The notes under the pieces are model-generated. The model was not told the DNA's origin, ran no database searches, and worked only from the letters and a program-made list of their open reading frames with translations. Positions 1-8,748 of a DNA stretch of 64,000 nucleotides are shown here, in pieces (position 1 is the stretch's first letter; each line of letters begins with the position of its first letter). The stretch is from Actinoplanes xinjiangensis (GTDB lineage Bacteria; Actinomycetota; Actinomycetes; Mycobacteriales; Micromonosporaceae), in NCBI RefSeq assembly GCF_003148685.1, contig NZ_QGGR01000002.1, forward strand, positions 372,001 to 436,000, given 5' to 3'. A program made the translations under genes and the position numbers.

Positions 1-1128
1 TACCTCGATGATCCCGGTGCCCTCTTCGGCCCGCACCGCCAGGACCAGCGGCGCCCCCGCCGGGACCACCCGCAGGGCGTTCTCGCAGAGGCCGTCGAGC
101 ACCTGGCGGATCCGGCCGGGGTCGGTGCCGACGGTGACCGGACGGTCCGGCGTCCGCACGGTCAGCACCGGCCCACCGTCGGCGCACCGCGCGGCCCAGG
201 CCTGCCCGGCCTGCCGCACCAGTTCCGTCAGGTCGACCTCGGTGACGTCCAGGGGCAGGTCGGCGGCCTCCAGCCGGGAGAGCACCAGCAGGTCCGAGAT
301 GAGCCGGTCCAGGCGCTGCGCCTCGGCGAGCACGGTCGACCCGGCGGCGGCCGTGTCGTCGCCGGCGATCACCCCGTCGGCGAGGGCCTCGGCGTATCCG
401 CGGATGGTCGCGAGCGGGGTGCGCAGCTCGTGCGACACCGACAGCAGGAAGTCGCGTTCCCGGCCCTCGCTGGTCTGGAGGGCGGCCGCCAGCTGGTTGA
501 ACGCGTCGGCGAGCCGGACCGCCTCGGCCGGCCCGGCCCGGGCGATCCGCACCGAACGGTCGCCGGCGGAGAGCCGCCCGGCGGCGGCCGCCGCCAGCCC
601 GATCGGCCGGGCCACGAACCTGGCCAGCAGGGCGCCGGCCAGGACACCGCCGACCAGGCCGGCCAGCAGAGCCACCCAGACCCCGCCGAGGATCCGCCAC
701 CCGATGCCGGAGGCGACCCGGCGGGTCAGGACGACACCACTGGAGACGCCCGGGAGCGGCCGGCCGACGATGAACGACGCCCGCCCGCCGATCAGGGCAC
801 GCACGTCGACGGTCTCGCCCGCGAGGACCCGGCGGAGCACCCGGGGCGGCAGTCCCTCGCGGTCGACCCGACCGTTTCTGATCAGATAGATCTCGATGTC
901 CTGAGCCCGGAGCCGGTCGGCGATGCGCCGCCGGGCAGCCGGCCTCTCGTCGGTGAGCGACTCGACCGCGAGGACGCTCTTGTCCATCAGCTCGGTGCGG
1001 ATCTGCGCGTTCACCGAGCGGACCGCGATCGGCACCGCCACCAGTGCGGTCACGATCACGGCGACCACCGCGGTCGCGACGGTGACCAGCACGGCGCGGC
1101 CGGTCAGCGTACGGAAGAAGTCACGCAT
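1..1128 (-). CDS. Sensor histidine kinase (partial, C-terminus beyond left edge)
   Basis: Membrane sensor kinase of a two-component system. The 376 residues present begin at an ATG that overlaps the end of the response-regulator gene. A membrane segment (about residues 8-30) is followed by an external stretch, a second membrane segment (about 135-158), a HAMP-like linker, a dimerisation/phosphoacceptor helix with the motif SVSHELRTPL, and the start of the ATPase domain (N-box LCENALR). The sequence runs off the window soon after the N-box, so the G boxes are not visible. Co-transcribed with the upstream regulator, which should be its phosphotransfer partner. The signal sensed cannot be deduced. 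Confidence 0.93.
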   Translation of the reverse strand, partial: MRDFFRTLTGRAVLVTVATAVVAVIVTALVAVPIAVRSVNAQIRTELMDKSVLAVESLTDERPAARRRIADRLRAQDIEIYLIRNGRVDREGLPPRVLRRVLAGETVDVRALIGGRASFIVGRPLPGVSSGVVLTRRVASGIGWRILGGVWVALLAGLVGGVLAGALLARFVARPIGLAAAAAGRLSAGDRSVRIARAGPAEAVRLADAFNQLAAALQTSEGRERDFLLSVSHELRTPLATIRGYAEALADGVIAGDDTAAAGSTVLAEAQRLDRLISDLLVLSRLEAADLPLDVTEVDLTELVRQAGQAWAARCADGGPVLTVRTPDRPVTVGTDPGRIRQVLDGLCENALRVVPAGAPLVLAVRAEEGTGIIEV

Positions 1129-1810
1129 CAGCGGTGTACCCGACGCCGCGGACGGTCCGGATCAGGCCGGCGGACGGGCCGAGCTTGGCGCGCACCTGGG
1201 CCACGTGCACGTCGACGGTCCGGGTGCCGGCATGCGACGCGTAGCCCCAGACGGCGGCCAGCAGCTCCTCCCGGGTGAACACCCGTCCCGGACGGCCCAG
1301 CAGATGCGCGAGCAGGTCGAACTCGGTGGCCGTCAGGGTCAGCGGGATGCCCTCCACGGTGGCGGACCGGCGGCCGGGGTCGAGGATCAGAGGGCCGAGG
1401 GACCGTACCCGATCGGTCTGGCCGGCGACCGTCGCCCGGCGCAGCAGCGCCTTGACCCGCGTCACCAGTTCCCGGGGGCTGAATGGCTTGGTCACGTAGT
1501 CGTCGCCGCCCAGCTCCAGGCCGAGGATCCGGTCGACCTCGTCGTCCCGTGCGGTCAGGAAGATCACCGGGGTCCAGTCACCGTCGTCCCGCAGCCGGCG
1601 GCAGATCTCCGTCCCGTCCAGTCCGGGCAGGGCGATGTCCAGGATGCACGCGACCGGGCGCAGCCTGCGGGCGGCCGCCAGCCCGGCGGTGCCGTCCCGC
1701 TCGACGTGCACGCCGAATCCCTCCCGGCTCAGGTAGAGCCGGACCAGGTCGGCGATCGGCCGTTCGTCCTCGACCACGAGGACCAGCCCCTTCCCCGGCG
1801 CGCCCGTCAC
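1121..1810 (-). CDS. OmpR/PhoB-family response regulator
   Basis: Transcriptional response regulator paired with the kinase downstream; the two genes overlap by 8 bp. An N-terminal receiver domain shows the acidic pair in VVEDE, the phosphoacceptor Asp in ILDIALPG, the switch Thr in FLTARD and the Lys in YVTKPF. A C-terminal winged helix of the Trans_reg_C type follows (LTATEFDLLAHLL through GVGYTADA). I chose the GTG at 1810 because a GGTGGGGAAG stretch precedes it and it leaves a short N-terminus; the in-frame GTG at 1849, which adds 13 residues, is nearly as likely. Regulon unknown. Confidence 0.93.
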   Translation of the reverse strand: MTGAPGKGLVLVVEDERPIADLVRLYLSREGFGVHVERDGTAGLAAARRLRPVACILDIALPGLDGTEICRRLRDDGDWTPVIFLTARDDEVDRILGLELGGDDYVTKPFSPRELVTRVKALLRRATVAGQTDRVRSLGPLILDPGRRSATVEGIPLTLTATEFDLLAHLLGRPGRVFTREELLAAVWGYASHAGTRTVDVHVAQVRAKLGPSAGLIRTVRGVGYTADA

Positions 1811-2017
1811 CGGCCCATCATCGGCTTCCCCACCCGGTACCGCGTTCACCAGGTCATCATGCCGTTGTCCGGGCCCCCGGAACGTTCGAGGAAGGTAAGG
1901 ACCGCCGCAGACCCGACCGGGTGATGTGTGCGCGTCGCACCGGGCGGCCCGGCGTCGGCGGTTCTGCGGCCACGACCAGCGGCCCACGGGCGCTGGTCGC
2001 GCTCCCAGAAACGCTGT

Positions 2018-2047
2018 GGAAGCGCTTTCCCGACGTGCTATAAAAGC
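2018..2047 (+). promoter_or_regulatory. LacI-type operator with adjacent -10-like TATAAA
   Basis: GGAAGCGCTTTCC (2019-2031) is a near-palindrome centred on AGCGCT, the hallmark of GalR/LacI-family operators. Ten to fifteen bases later comes TATAAA, which is rare in this GC-rich context. Reading rightwards, a transcript would meet the 2089-2125 hairpin after about 45 bases, and no gene starts before 2408. It may be a remnant promoter, an attenuated leader or a small RNA start. Confidence 0.45.
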
Positions 2048-2088
2048 GACAGCGGGGTCCACCGGGCGGGATCGCCGCCCCCATGAGC

Positions 2089-2125
2089 GGGGCGAGGCGT
2101 CGCACACGGGGGGACGCCTCGCCCC
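2089..2125. terminator. Strong hairpin, possible terminator or attenuator
   Basis: A perfect 13-bp inverted repeat, GGGGCGAGGCGTC / GACGCCTCGCCCC, with an 11-base loop. No U-tract follows in the plus direction beyond a short CTTCCC. It does not follow any recognised gene on either strand. Confidence 0.55.
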
Positions 2126-2257
2126 TTCCCTGCACCGCGGCCGGCCGGCACGGGGCGGCCGGCCGTGCACAGTGCTCTGCGCCTGGTCAGGATCTGGGTC
2201 ACGTCCGTGGCCCCGCTGGTCCACGATCAGAACCAGCCCAGCTCCGCCGCTACGAGC

Positions 2258-2307
2258 GGCTGGCTCTCACCGCTGTCTCAGGTCCTCTGAGACAGCGGTG
2301 ACGACCC
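2258..2307. repeat. Dispersed palindromic repeat, copy A
   Basis: A GGCTGGCTCTCACC outer arm leads into a perfect 13-bp stem CACCGCTGTCTCA (2268-2280) / TGAGACAGCGGTG (2288-2300) with a 7-base loop. The distal right arm (ACGACCC) has diverged. Same family as the elements at 36146, 36235, 44623 and 46563. This is the only copy in a divergent rather than convergent intergenic region. Confidence 0.85.
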
Positions 2308-2407
2308 GCCGGCCTGCCTACCGGATGTGGCGGGCGCGGTGGGTTGCGGTCGGGGGCGGCCGACGGCGTACCGGAAAAAGGGGTTCGGTCTCCGGGGTTC
2401 GGGAACG

Positions 2408-3433
2408 ATGGGTGGCATGGCCTATGTGAATCCGGCGGGTGAGTTCTCCCGCGATCAGCGGTACATCGCCACGCGGATCACCGCTGACGGGCGCGACGGT
2501 TTCCCGGTCGAGGCGGGGCGATACCGGCTCGTGGTGGCGCGGGCGTGCCCGTGGGCGAATCGGGCGATCATCGTGCGGCGGCTGCTGGGCCTGGAGGACG
2601 CGCTGTCGATGGGCGTCTGCGGGCCGACGCACGACGAACGGAGCTGGACGTTCGATCTCGATCCGGGCGGGCGCGATCCGGTCCTCGGCATCGAGCGGCT
2701 GCGCGACGCGTTCCTGGCGCGCTTCCCGGATTACGACAAGGGCGTCACCGTTCCCGCGATCGTCGACGTGCCGACCGGAGAAGTGGTCACCAACGACTTC
2801 CCGCAGATCACCCTCGACCTGTCGCTGGAATGGACGCGATTCCACCGGCCGGGTGCGCCGCAGCTGTATCCGCCGCACCTGCGCGACGAGATCGACGAGG
2901 TGAACGAGGGCGTCTTCGCCGATGTGAACAACGGCGTGTACCGGGCCGGATTCGCGGGCACGCAGGAGGCGTACGAGAAGGCGTTCGACCGGTTGTTCGC
3001 CCGTCTCGATCAGTTGTCGGAACGCCTTTCCGGGCAGCGCTATCTGGTCGGCGACACGATCACCGAGGCCGATGTCCGGCTGTTCACCACGCTGGCCCGC
3101 TTCGACGCGGTCTATCACGGCCATTTCAAGTGCAACCGGAGCAAGCTGGCCGAGATGCCGGTGCTGTGGGCCTATGCGCGGGACCTGTTCCAGACGCCCG
3201 GCTTCGGGGACACGATCGATTTCGTGCACATCAAACGCCATTACTACGAGGTGCACCGCGACATCAACCCGAGCGGGATCGTCCCGGCCGGCCCGGATCT
3301 TCGCGGCTGGCTGACGCCGCACGGCCGCGAGTCCCTGGGCGGCCGGCCGTTCGGTGACGGCACTCCCCCGCCCCCGCCGAACCCGGCCGAGACGGTCCCG
3401 GCGTCACACTCCGCCGAGCAGGTCCCGCAGTAG
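2408..3433 (+). CDS. Glutathionyl-hydroquinone reductase-like (Xi-class GST) protein
   Basis: 341-residue member of the Xi-class glutathione transferases, which in other bacteria reductively remove glutathione from glutathionyl-hydroquinones. A thioredoxin-like domain with the catalytic Cys in ACPWAN (about Cys47) is followed by an all-helical C-terminal domain containing YLVGDTITEADVRLF and a conserved HIKRHYYEVH segment. Actinobacteria usually make mycothiol instead of glutathione, so the natural thiol is uncertain. Start ATG at 2408 (an in-frame ATG at 2417 is the alternative); no strong ribosome site. Its last 30 bases overlap the convergent MarR gene. The C-terminal tail is Pro-rich. Confidence 0.9.
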   Translation: MGGMAYVNPAGEFSRDQRYIATRITADGRDGFPVEAGRYRLVVARACPWANRAIIVRRLLGLEDALSMGVCGPTHDERSWTFDLDPGGRDPVLGIERLRDAFLARFPDYDKGVTVPAIVDVPTGEVVTNDFPQITLDLSLEWTRFHRPGAPQLYPPHLRDEIDEVNEGVFADVNNGVYRAGFAGTQEAYEKAFDRLFARLDQLSERLSGQRYLVGDTITEADVRLFTTLARFDAVYHGHFKCNRSKLAEMPVLWAYARDLFQTPGFGDTIDFVHIKRHYYEVHRDINPSGIVPAGPDLRGWLTPHGRESLGGRPFGDGTPPPPPNPAETVPASHSAEQVPQ

Positions 3434-3895
3434 GGCATTGAGCTGGGCGCTCTTCTCCGGGGAGAGGTGGGCGAGGAGGCGCTGCTGCTCGGCGAGACCG
3501 GCGGCGACCGCCTCGTCGGCGATGGCGTGCCCCTGCGAGGTCAGGCGGACCAGGATGCCGCGGCGGTCGTTCGGGTCGGGTGAGCGGGCGACCAGACCGG
3601 CCTTCTCCAGGCGGTCGAGGCGGGCCGTGGTGCCGCCGGTGCTGAGCATCATCGACGCGGCCAGGGCACCCGGGGAGAGCTGGAACGGGTCGCCGGAGCG
3701 GCGCAGCGTGGCCAGCACGTCGAAGTCGGCGCGGGCGATGCCGAACCTGGCGTAGGCGCGCTCGGTGGCGTCGCCCGCGAGGCGGGACAGGCGATAGATA
3801 CGTCCGAAAACGCCCATGGCTTCGGTGTTCAGGTCGGGGCGTTCGCGGGCCCATTGGCCGAGGATCCGGTCGATGTCGTCGGTCACGTTCCCCAT
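3404..3895 (-). CDS. MarR-family transcriptional regulator
   Basis: 163-residue winged-helix regulator. The central HTH (FDVLATLRRSGDPFQLSPGALA) and the wing with DRLEKAGLVARSPDPNDRR are classic MarR features; the Asp-Arg pair in the wing contacts DNA in characterised members. It is divergent from an EamA-type exporter gene, with 73 bases between the two starts that contain an inverted repeat and a direct repeat. This arrangement suggests it represses the transporter gene and itself in response to a small ligand. Start ATG at 3895 is preceded by AAGAGA. Confidence 0.93.
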   Translation of the reverse strand: MGNVTDDIDRILGQWARERPDLNTEAMGVFGRIYRLSRLAGDATERAYARFGIARADFDVLATLRRSGDPFQLSPGALAASMMLSTGGTTARLDRLEKAGLVARSPDPNDRRGILVRLTSQGHAIADEAVAAGLAEQQRLLAHLSPEKSAQLNALLRDLLGGV

Positions 3896-3925
3896 TCTCT
3901 TGATGACAAGCCTCTCGGCAAAGTT

Positions 3926-3954
3926 TATCTTTACGTCGAGATACTTTACGTCGA
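3926..3954. promoter_or_regulatory. Candidate MarR operator between marR and EamA genes
   Basis: The inverted repeat TATCT-N8-AGATA spans 3926-3943. Overlapping it is a direct repeat of TTTACGTCGA (3930-3939 and 3945-3954, 15-bp period). The 18-bp dyad matches the usual size of MarR sites, and it sits in the short gap between divergent regulator and transporter genes. Confidence 0.6.
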
Positions 3955-3968
3955 GGGAGTTGGTTCGG

Positions 3969-5216
3969 ATGCGGGTACTGCTGGTCACCGCCCTCACGCC
4001 GGTGCTGTGGGGGACCACGTATGCGGTCACCACCGAGTTCCTGCCGCCCGACCGGCCCCTGCTCAGCGGGATGCTGCGGGCCCTGCCGGCCGGTCTCGTG
4101 CTCCTCGCGCTCACCCGGCGGCTGCCACGCGGCGCCTGGTGGTGGAAGTCGGCGGTGCTCGGGGCACTCAACATCGGCATCTTCTTCGCGCTGCTGTTCG
4201 TCACCGCGTACCGGCTGCCCGGCGGGATGGCGGCGGTCCTCGGAGCGGTGCAGCCGCTGCTCGTGGCCGGGCTCAGCGTGCTCCTGCTGGGTGAGCGCGT
4301 CGCCGGGCGTACCGTTGCCGCGGGTCTGATCGGGGTCGCCGGCGTCTCCCTCGCGGTGCTGACCGTTTCCGCCCACCTCGACCCGGTCGGGGTCGTCGCC
4401 GGCCTGGCCGGCGCCGGATCGATGGCGCTCGGCCTCGTTCTCACCAAACGGTGGGGCCGGCCCGGCGTCTCGTTGCTCACCGTCACCGGCTGGCAGCTCA
4501 CCATGGGAGGTCTGCTGCTGGTCCCGGTCACCCTCCTGGCGGAGGGCCCGATTCCCGCACTGTCGGTGACGAACCTTTCGGGGTACGCCTACCTGAGCCT
4601 GATCGGGACCGCGCTCGCCTACACCCTCTGGTTCCGCGGCCTCGACCTGCTGCCGGCGTCGCGGGTGTCCCTGCTCAGCCTGTTCGCGCCGCTCACCGCG
4701 ACGATCGTCGGCTGGGCGGCGCTCGGCCAGACGCTGACGCCGGTGCAGCTGACCGGGATGGCGCTCGCCTTCGGCGCCGTCGTCTGGGGACAGTCAGTGC
4801 ATGTCCGCCGTCGTCACGATCCGCTTCGGGTAGCCGCCGCGGGCCGCCCGCAGCATGGCCCGGCCGACCTCGTCGGTGGTGGTGACGTAACGTGGCGCCA
4901 CCCGGCGGATCAGCGGGACCAGCGGCGCGATGACCGTGTAGGCCGTGTCGTACCAGCCGGTCCTCGCCCGGACGCCGTGCGTGGGCTGGATGAAACCGGG
5001 GCGGAACGCGAAGCCGTTACGGAACATCGCCATGATCTCCCGCTCGGTGCGGGCCTTCACCCGCGACCACATCAGACGGCTGTCCGCGTCGGTGCCCTCC
5101 CCGGAGACGTAGACGAAGGTCAGATCCTCGCCCAGCGGAGCAAGAGCGCGGGCCGCGGCCATCGGGAAGTCGTAGGACACCCGGGTGTAGGCGGCCTCGT
5201 CCATCCCCACCGATGA
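3969..5216 (+). CDS. EamA/DMT-family transporter with an abnormal antisense-overlapping C-terminal tail
   Basis: Ten-helix drug/metabolite transporter (two EamA repeats), probably an inner-membrane exporter. Hydrophobic helices run from residue 1 (MRVLLVTALTPVLWG) to about 275 (FGAVVWGQ), where such proteins normally end. Here the frame stays open for a further 140 polar, Arg/Asp/His-rich residues to a stop at 5214-5216. That tail is the exact antisense of the 3' two thirds of the convergent SDR-like gene; the TCA at 4794-4796 is its stop codon reversed. The tail looks like read-through after loss of the native stop. Controlled probably by the divergent MarR. Confidence 0.85.
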   Translation: MRVLLVTALTPVLWGTTYAVTTEFLPPDRPLLSGMLRALPAGLVLLALTRRLPRGAWWWKSAVLGALNIGIFFALLFVTAYRLPGGMAAVLGAVQPLLVAGLSVLLLGERVAGRTVAAGLIGVAGVSLAVLTVSAHLDPVGVVAGLAGAGSMALGLVLTKRWGRPGVSLLTVTGWQLTMGGLLLVPVTLLAEGPIPALSVTNLSGYAYLSLIGTALAYTLWFRGLDLLPASRVSLLSLFAPLTATIVGWAALGQTLTPVQLTGMALAFGAVVWGQSVHVRRRHDPLRVAAAGRPQHGPADLVGGGDVTWRHPADQRDQRRDDRVGRVVPAGPRPDAVRGLDETGAEREAVTEHRHDLPLGAGLHPRPHQTAVRVGALPGDVDEGQILAQRSKSAGRGHREVVGHPGVGGLVHPHR

Positions 5217-5438
5217 CACACCCAGGCAGTAGAAACAGGCGTCGTAGCCGGTCAGCTCACCGGCGAGCGGGCTCAGATCGGCGAAGTCGTCCAGGGTGAC
5301 CTCGCGCAGTTTCGGATGCTCGACACCGGTCGGGCTGCGGGTCACCACCAGCACCCCGGTCACGTCCGGTGCGAGCAGGCACTCCCGCAGCACGCCCTGA
5401 CCCACCATCCCGGTCGCGCCGAACACGATCACCCGCAT
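4794..5438 (-). CDS. NAD(P)-binding SDR-like (atypical epimerase) protein
   Basis: 214-residue Rossmann-fold protein with the dinucleotide-binding motif GATGMVGQG at residues 7-15, followed by an acidic/Arg-containing second strand (VVTRSP). It resembles short atypical SDRs annotated as NAD-dependent epimerase/dehydratase or NAD(P)H-binding proteins, several of which are redox sensors or assembly factors rather than enzymes. The Tyr-X3-Lys pair of classical SDRs is not clear; YVSGEGTD followed by WSRVKARTE is the nearest equivalent. Monocistronic, convergent with the EamA gene and overlapped by its tail. Substrate unknown. Confidence 0.88.
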   Translation of the reverse strand: MRVIVFGATGMVGQGVLRECLLAPDVTGVLVVTRSPTGVEHPKLREVTLDDFADLSPLAGELTGYDACFYCLGVSSVGMDEAAYTRVSYDFPMAAARALAPLGEDLTFVYVSGEGTDADSRLMWSRVKARTEREIMAMFRNGFAFRPGFIQPTHGVRARTGWYDTAYTVIAPLVPLIRRVAPRYVTTTDEVGRAMLRAARGGYPKRIVTTADMH

Positions 5439-5499
5439 GCTCCCAGTGTGCCGCGTGCGGGGGCGGAAAATCGTCGTACCCCGGGCCTAGGGTCGTCGT

Positions 5500-8400
5500 G
5501 TGCCCGTTGAACGATGGTCCGCCGCCCAGGTCGAGGCGCTCGCGCCCGATCCCGCCTCGCTGCGTAACGCGCGTGCTGCCGCCGGCCAGTTCACCGCCAC
5601 CGGCCTGACCGGCGACATCCTCTGGGGACTGTGCCGGGGGTATCAGGTCGCCGCCGATCTGGCCGGGCCGGCGTACAAGTGCTCCTGTCCCAGTCGCAAG
5701 ATCCCCTGCAAGCATGTGCTCGGCCTGCTGCTGCGCTGGTCCGCCTCCGGCGTCTCCTCCGGATCCGGCTCCGCTGACCCGGCTGTCGAGGCCGGCCCTT
5801 CTGATCCGGCCCCCGGATCCGTCTCCGCTGACCCGGTCCCCGGTTTTGTCGCCGCCTGGCAGGCCGCTCGTGCTGCTCGGGCCGCCCGGTCCACGGTGTC
5901 CGCGCCCGATCCGGTGGCCGCGGCCAAACGCGCTCAGGGCCGCGCCGACCGGGTCGCCGGCGGTATGGCCGAGCTGCGCCGATGGCTCGACGACCAGATC
6001 GGGCAGGGCCTGGCCGCGGCGGGGCGGGCCGGGCCGCAGCCGTTCGAGACGATGGCGGCCCGGCTCGTCGACGCGCAGGCGACCGGGGCGGCCAACACGG
6101 TCCGGCGGCTCGGCGGTTTCGCCGGGGTCGGGCCGCAGTGGGCCGACCGGCTGCTCGGCGAGCTGGCACTGCTGCGGCTGCTCGTCGCCGGCCACTCCCG
6201 GCTCGACACGCTCGATTCGGCGCTCGCCGCCACCGTCCGGTCCCGCGTCGGCTTCCCCACCCCCACCGAGGAGGTGCTGGCCGGTCCCCGGGTCACCGAC
6301 CGCTGGCAGGTTCTCGGGCAGGTGGAGACCGACGACGGCGCGCTGACCAGCCGGCGGACGTGGCTGCACGGCGCCGACGGGCGGTTCGCCCTGGTGCTGA
6401 CGTTCGCCGCGCCCGGCCGGCCCCTGCCCGCCGATCTGATCCCCGGCACCGAGTTCCGCGGCGACCTGTGCTTCCATCCGGGTGCGGCGCCGCTGCGGGC
6501 GATCGTCGCCGAGCGCGCCTCGGCGGCCGAGCCGTTCGGCTCCCCCGACGGCGCGGGCACCATCAGGGCGGCGCTCTCCCGGTGGGCGGCCCTGCTCGCC
6601 GCCGACCCCTGGCGGTCTGACGCACCGATGCTCCTCTCCTCGGTGCGGCCCACGTCCGACGGTCACCTGGTCGATGCGGAGGGATCCGCTCTCCCGCTCG
6701 CTCCCGGCCATCGCTCGCCCTGGTGGCTGTTCGCCGCGGCGGGCGCAGCCCCCGCGACCGTCGCGGCCGAGTGGTCACCGGCCGGATTGCGTCCCCTCGC
6801 AGCCTGGGTCGATGGGCTCTTCGTGCCCGCCGCGCCCCCGGCACCGGATCCGTCCTCCCGGCGCGCCGCCGAACTGCCACCGGAGCTGCTGACGGCCGCC
6901 CTGGTCGGCACCGGCCGTCGGCCGTGGTCGGCGTTGTCGGTGCAGGTCGGCGCCCTGACAGTCGACCTTGTTTCCGCTGTCACCCGCACCGCGGGGAGTT
7001 CACTGCCGGTTACCACGGCCACCCACACCGTCGAGGGGCCACCGCCAGCAAGCCCCGTCATCCGCACCGCCGAAAAGGCACCGTCGGCAACCTCCATCCC
7101 GCACACCGCGGAGACGTCACCGCCGACAACCCCTGCCACCCACACCGAGGAGAGTTCCCCGGTCGGGTCGGGTGTCTCCACTGGGCCGGCGGGCAGTTCG
7201 GCGGTCGGCGGGGAGGGAGCCGCCGCGGCACTGCTGGAAGCGGCGGCTGTGGCGCTGACCTGCCGCCGGGCGGGGGTGGAACCGGAGACCGGACGGGTTC
7301 CGCTGGCGCCCGCGCCGGCCGAGTCGGATGCTCTCCTGCCGCCGGCCGCCGCGGTCCGGCTCGCCCGGATCCTCGGTGGCGGGGCGCCCGGCGGCGGCCA
7401 CCACGAGCAGGAACTGCTCGCTCAGTGGCTGACCGCGGCCGCGGCGCGGGGCGGCATCGTGCCACCGGTGATCCTTCCCGATCTGCTGGAGGCGGGCCGC
7501 CGCAACACCTCGGTGCGGGCCGACGTGGCGCGGGTCGCCGGGCGGCGCGGCGCCTGGCTGGCCGGGCAGCGCGCCGACTGGCGCTGGCTGCTGAACGAGG
7601 CGGCGCCCACCCTGACCGGCGACTGGACGACGGCGACCACCGCCGAACGCCTCGGCCACCTCACGGCACTGCGCGCCACCGATCCCGGCCGGGCCCGTGA
7701 GCTGTTGGAGAGCACCTGGGCCGAGGAGTCCTCGGAGAACCGGGCGCGGTTCCTCGCCACGTTCGGACCCGGCCTGTCCACCGCCGACGAGCCGCTGCTG
7801 GAGCGTGCCCTCGACGACCGCCGCAAAGAGGTCCGCGAAGCCGCTCTCGATCTTCTGCGTCACCTGCCCGGTGCGGCCCTCGGCAGGCGGATGGCCGCCC
7901 GCGCCCGGAAGGCGGTCCGGCTCGACGGCTCCGGGCGGCTGATCGTCGAACCACCCACCGAACTCGACCACGACCTGCGGCGTGACGGCGTCGGCGCGAC
8001 ACCGGTCCGTGGCATCGGCGTCGGCGCCTGGCTCCTCGAGGAGGTCATCGCCGGCACCCCGCTCGAGACGTGGACGCCGCGTGCACAGCCCGGCACCCCG
8101 GCTGTTCCCGCGACCACGGCAGGAGTCGATCCGACCGAACCGACCGAAGACCGGCCAGGGGCCTTGACCTCGGGTGATCGCGACCCGGCCGGATCGGACG
8201 ACAGCCGGCCCGGCGCCTTCACCGCGCGCGACCTCGACCCGGCCTGGTGGCTGGCGGCGGCGCGCGGGCATGACTGGGCGGTTCCGCTGCTGCACGGGTG
8301 GGCCAAGGCCGCCGTCGTTCAAGGGGATGCCCGGTGGGCTTCGGCTCTGCTGGCCGCCGACGGCGGGGCGCTGCGCGAGGCGGTCCGGTGGGACCTGCAC

Positions 8401-8748
8401 CTGGTATTGCCCCCGGAGGTGCTGGCCCGGCTCGCCATCACGGCGCTGCGGTCCGAGGACGGGTCCGCGCAGCGGCTGCTCGGGCTGCATCCGGGGCCGT
8501 GGCCGGACGGTCTGGCGGTGGCCGTGCTGGAGACGGTGGAGCAGCGTGCTCGTACCGACCGGCACACCTGGCAGCTCGGCGAACTGTGCCGGGCGGCCGG
8601 GCTGGCCATGCCACCCGGATACGCCGACCTCGCCGGGCGACTGGCCGCACGCCTCGATCAGATCGTCGACCCGGCCCGGGTACGCCCGGTGGCCGAGTTG
8701 GCCCGCACCCTCACCTTCCGCCACGAGATGCTTCAGGAGCTCCAGTGA
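5500..8748 (+). CDS. SWIM zinc-finger / DUF5691 fusion protein
   Basis: First gene of a four-gene overlapping operon. The 1082-residue product starts at a GTG and has an N-terminal SWIM zinc finger with C61, C63, C70 and H72 in the order CxCx6CxH, a fold known to bind DNA or protein. A long helical DUF5691 region runs from about residue 457 (LLTAALVGTGRRPW) to the end and includes HEAT-like stretches (RARFLATFGPGL; EVREAALDLLRHL). In related actinobacterial loci the two parts are usually separate proteins, as I recall, so this looks like a fusion. Between them and near residue 880 are low-complexity Thr/Pro and Asp/Arg segments. Role unassigned. Confidence 0.88.
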   Translation: MPVERWSAAQVEALAPDPASLRNARAAAGQFTATGLTGDILWGLCRGYQVAADLAGPAYKCSCPSRKIPCKHVLGLLLRWSASGVSSGSGSADPAVEAGPSDPAPGSVSADPVPGFVAAWQAARAARAARSTVSAPDPVAAAKRAQGRADRVAGGMAELRRWLDDQIGQGLAAAGRAGPQPFETMAARLVDAQATGAANTVRRLGGFAGVGPQWADRLLGELALLRLLVAGHSRLDTLDSALAATVRSRVGFPTPTEEVLAGPRVTDRWQVLGQVETDDGALTSRRTWLHGADGRFALVLTFAAPGRPLPADLIPGTEFRGDLCFHPGAAPLRAIVAERASAAEPFGSPDGAGTIRAALSRWAALLAADPWRSDAPMLLSSVRPTSDGHLVDAEGSALPLAPGHRSPWWLFAAAGAAPATVAAEWSPAGLRPLAAWVDGLFVPAAPPAPDPSSRRAAELPPELLTAALVGTGRRPWSALSVQVGALTVDLVSAVTRTAGSSLPVTTATHTVEGPPPASPVIRTAEKAPSATSIPHTAETSPPTTPATHTEESSPVGSGVSTGPAGSSAVGGEGAAAALLEAAAVALTCRRAGVEPETGRVPLAPAPAESDALLPPAAAVRLARILGGGAPGGGHHEQELLAQWLTAAAARGGIVPPVILPDLLEAGRRNTSVRADVARVAGRRGAWLAGQRADWRWLLNEAAPTLTGDWTTATTAERLGHLTALRATDPGRARELLESTWAEESSENRARFLATFGPGLSTADEPLLERALDDRRKEVREAALDLLRHLPGAALGRRMAARARKAVRLDGSGRLIVEPPTELDHDLRRDGVGATPVRGIGVGAWLLEEVIAGTPLETWTPRAQPGTPAVPATTAGVDPTEPTEDRPGALTSGDRDPAGSDDSRPGAFTARDLDPAWWLAAARGHDWAVPLLHGWAKAAVVQGDARWASALLAADGGALREAVRWDLHLVLPPEVLARLAITALRSEDGSAQRLLGLHPGPWPDGLAVAVLETVEQRARTDRHTWQLGELCRAAGLAMPPGYADLAGRLAARLDQIVDPARVRPVAELARTLTFRHEMLQELQ

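Larger units (their letters stand above)
1850..2407. other. Gene-free divergent intergenic region (558 bp)
   Basis: No convincing coding sequence. It holds a LacI-type palindrome with a TATAAA hexamer just downstream (2018-2047), a strong hairpin (2089-2125) and one copy of the dispersed palindromic repeat (2258-2307). Each is listed separately. Promoters for the response regulator (minus) and the hydroquinone reductase (plus) must also lie here, but I see no clear hexamers for them. Confidence 0.7.

Noticed and set aside
2083..2301. 72-codon frame between the response regulator and the hydroquinone reductase
   Set aside because: It spans the hairpin and the palindromic repeat, has no ribosome site and an Arg/Pro-rich translation typical of non-coding GC-rich DNA.
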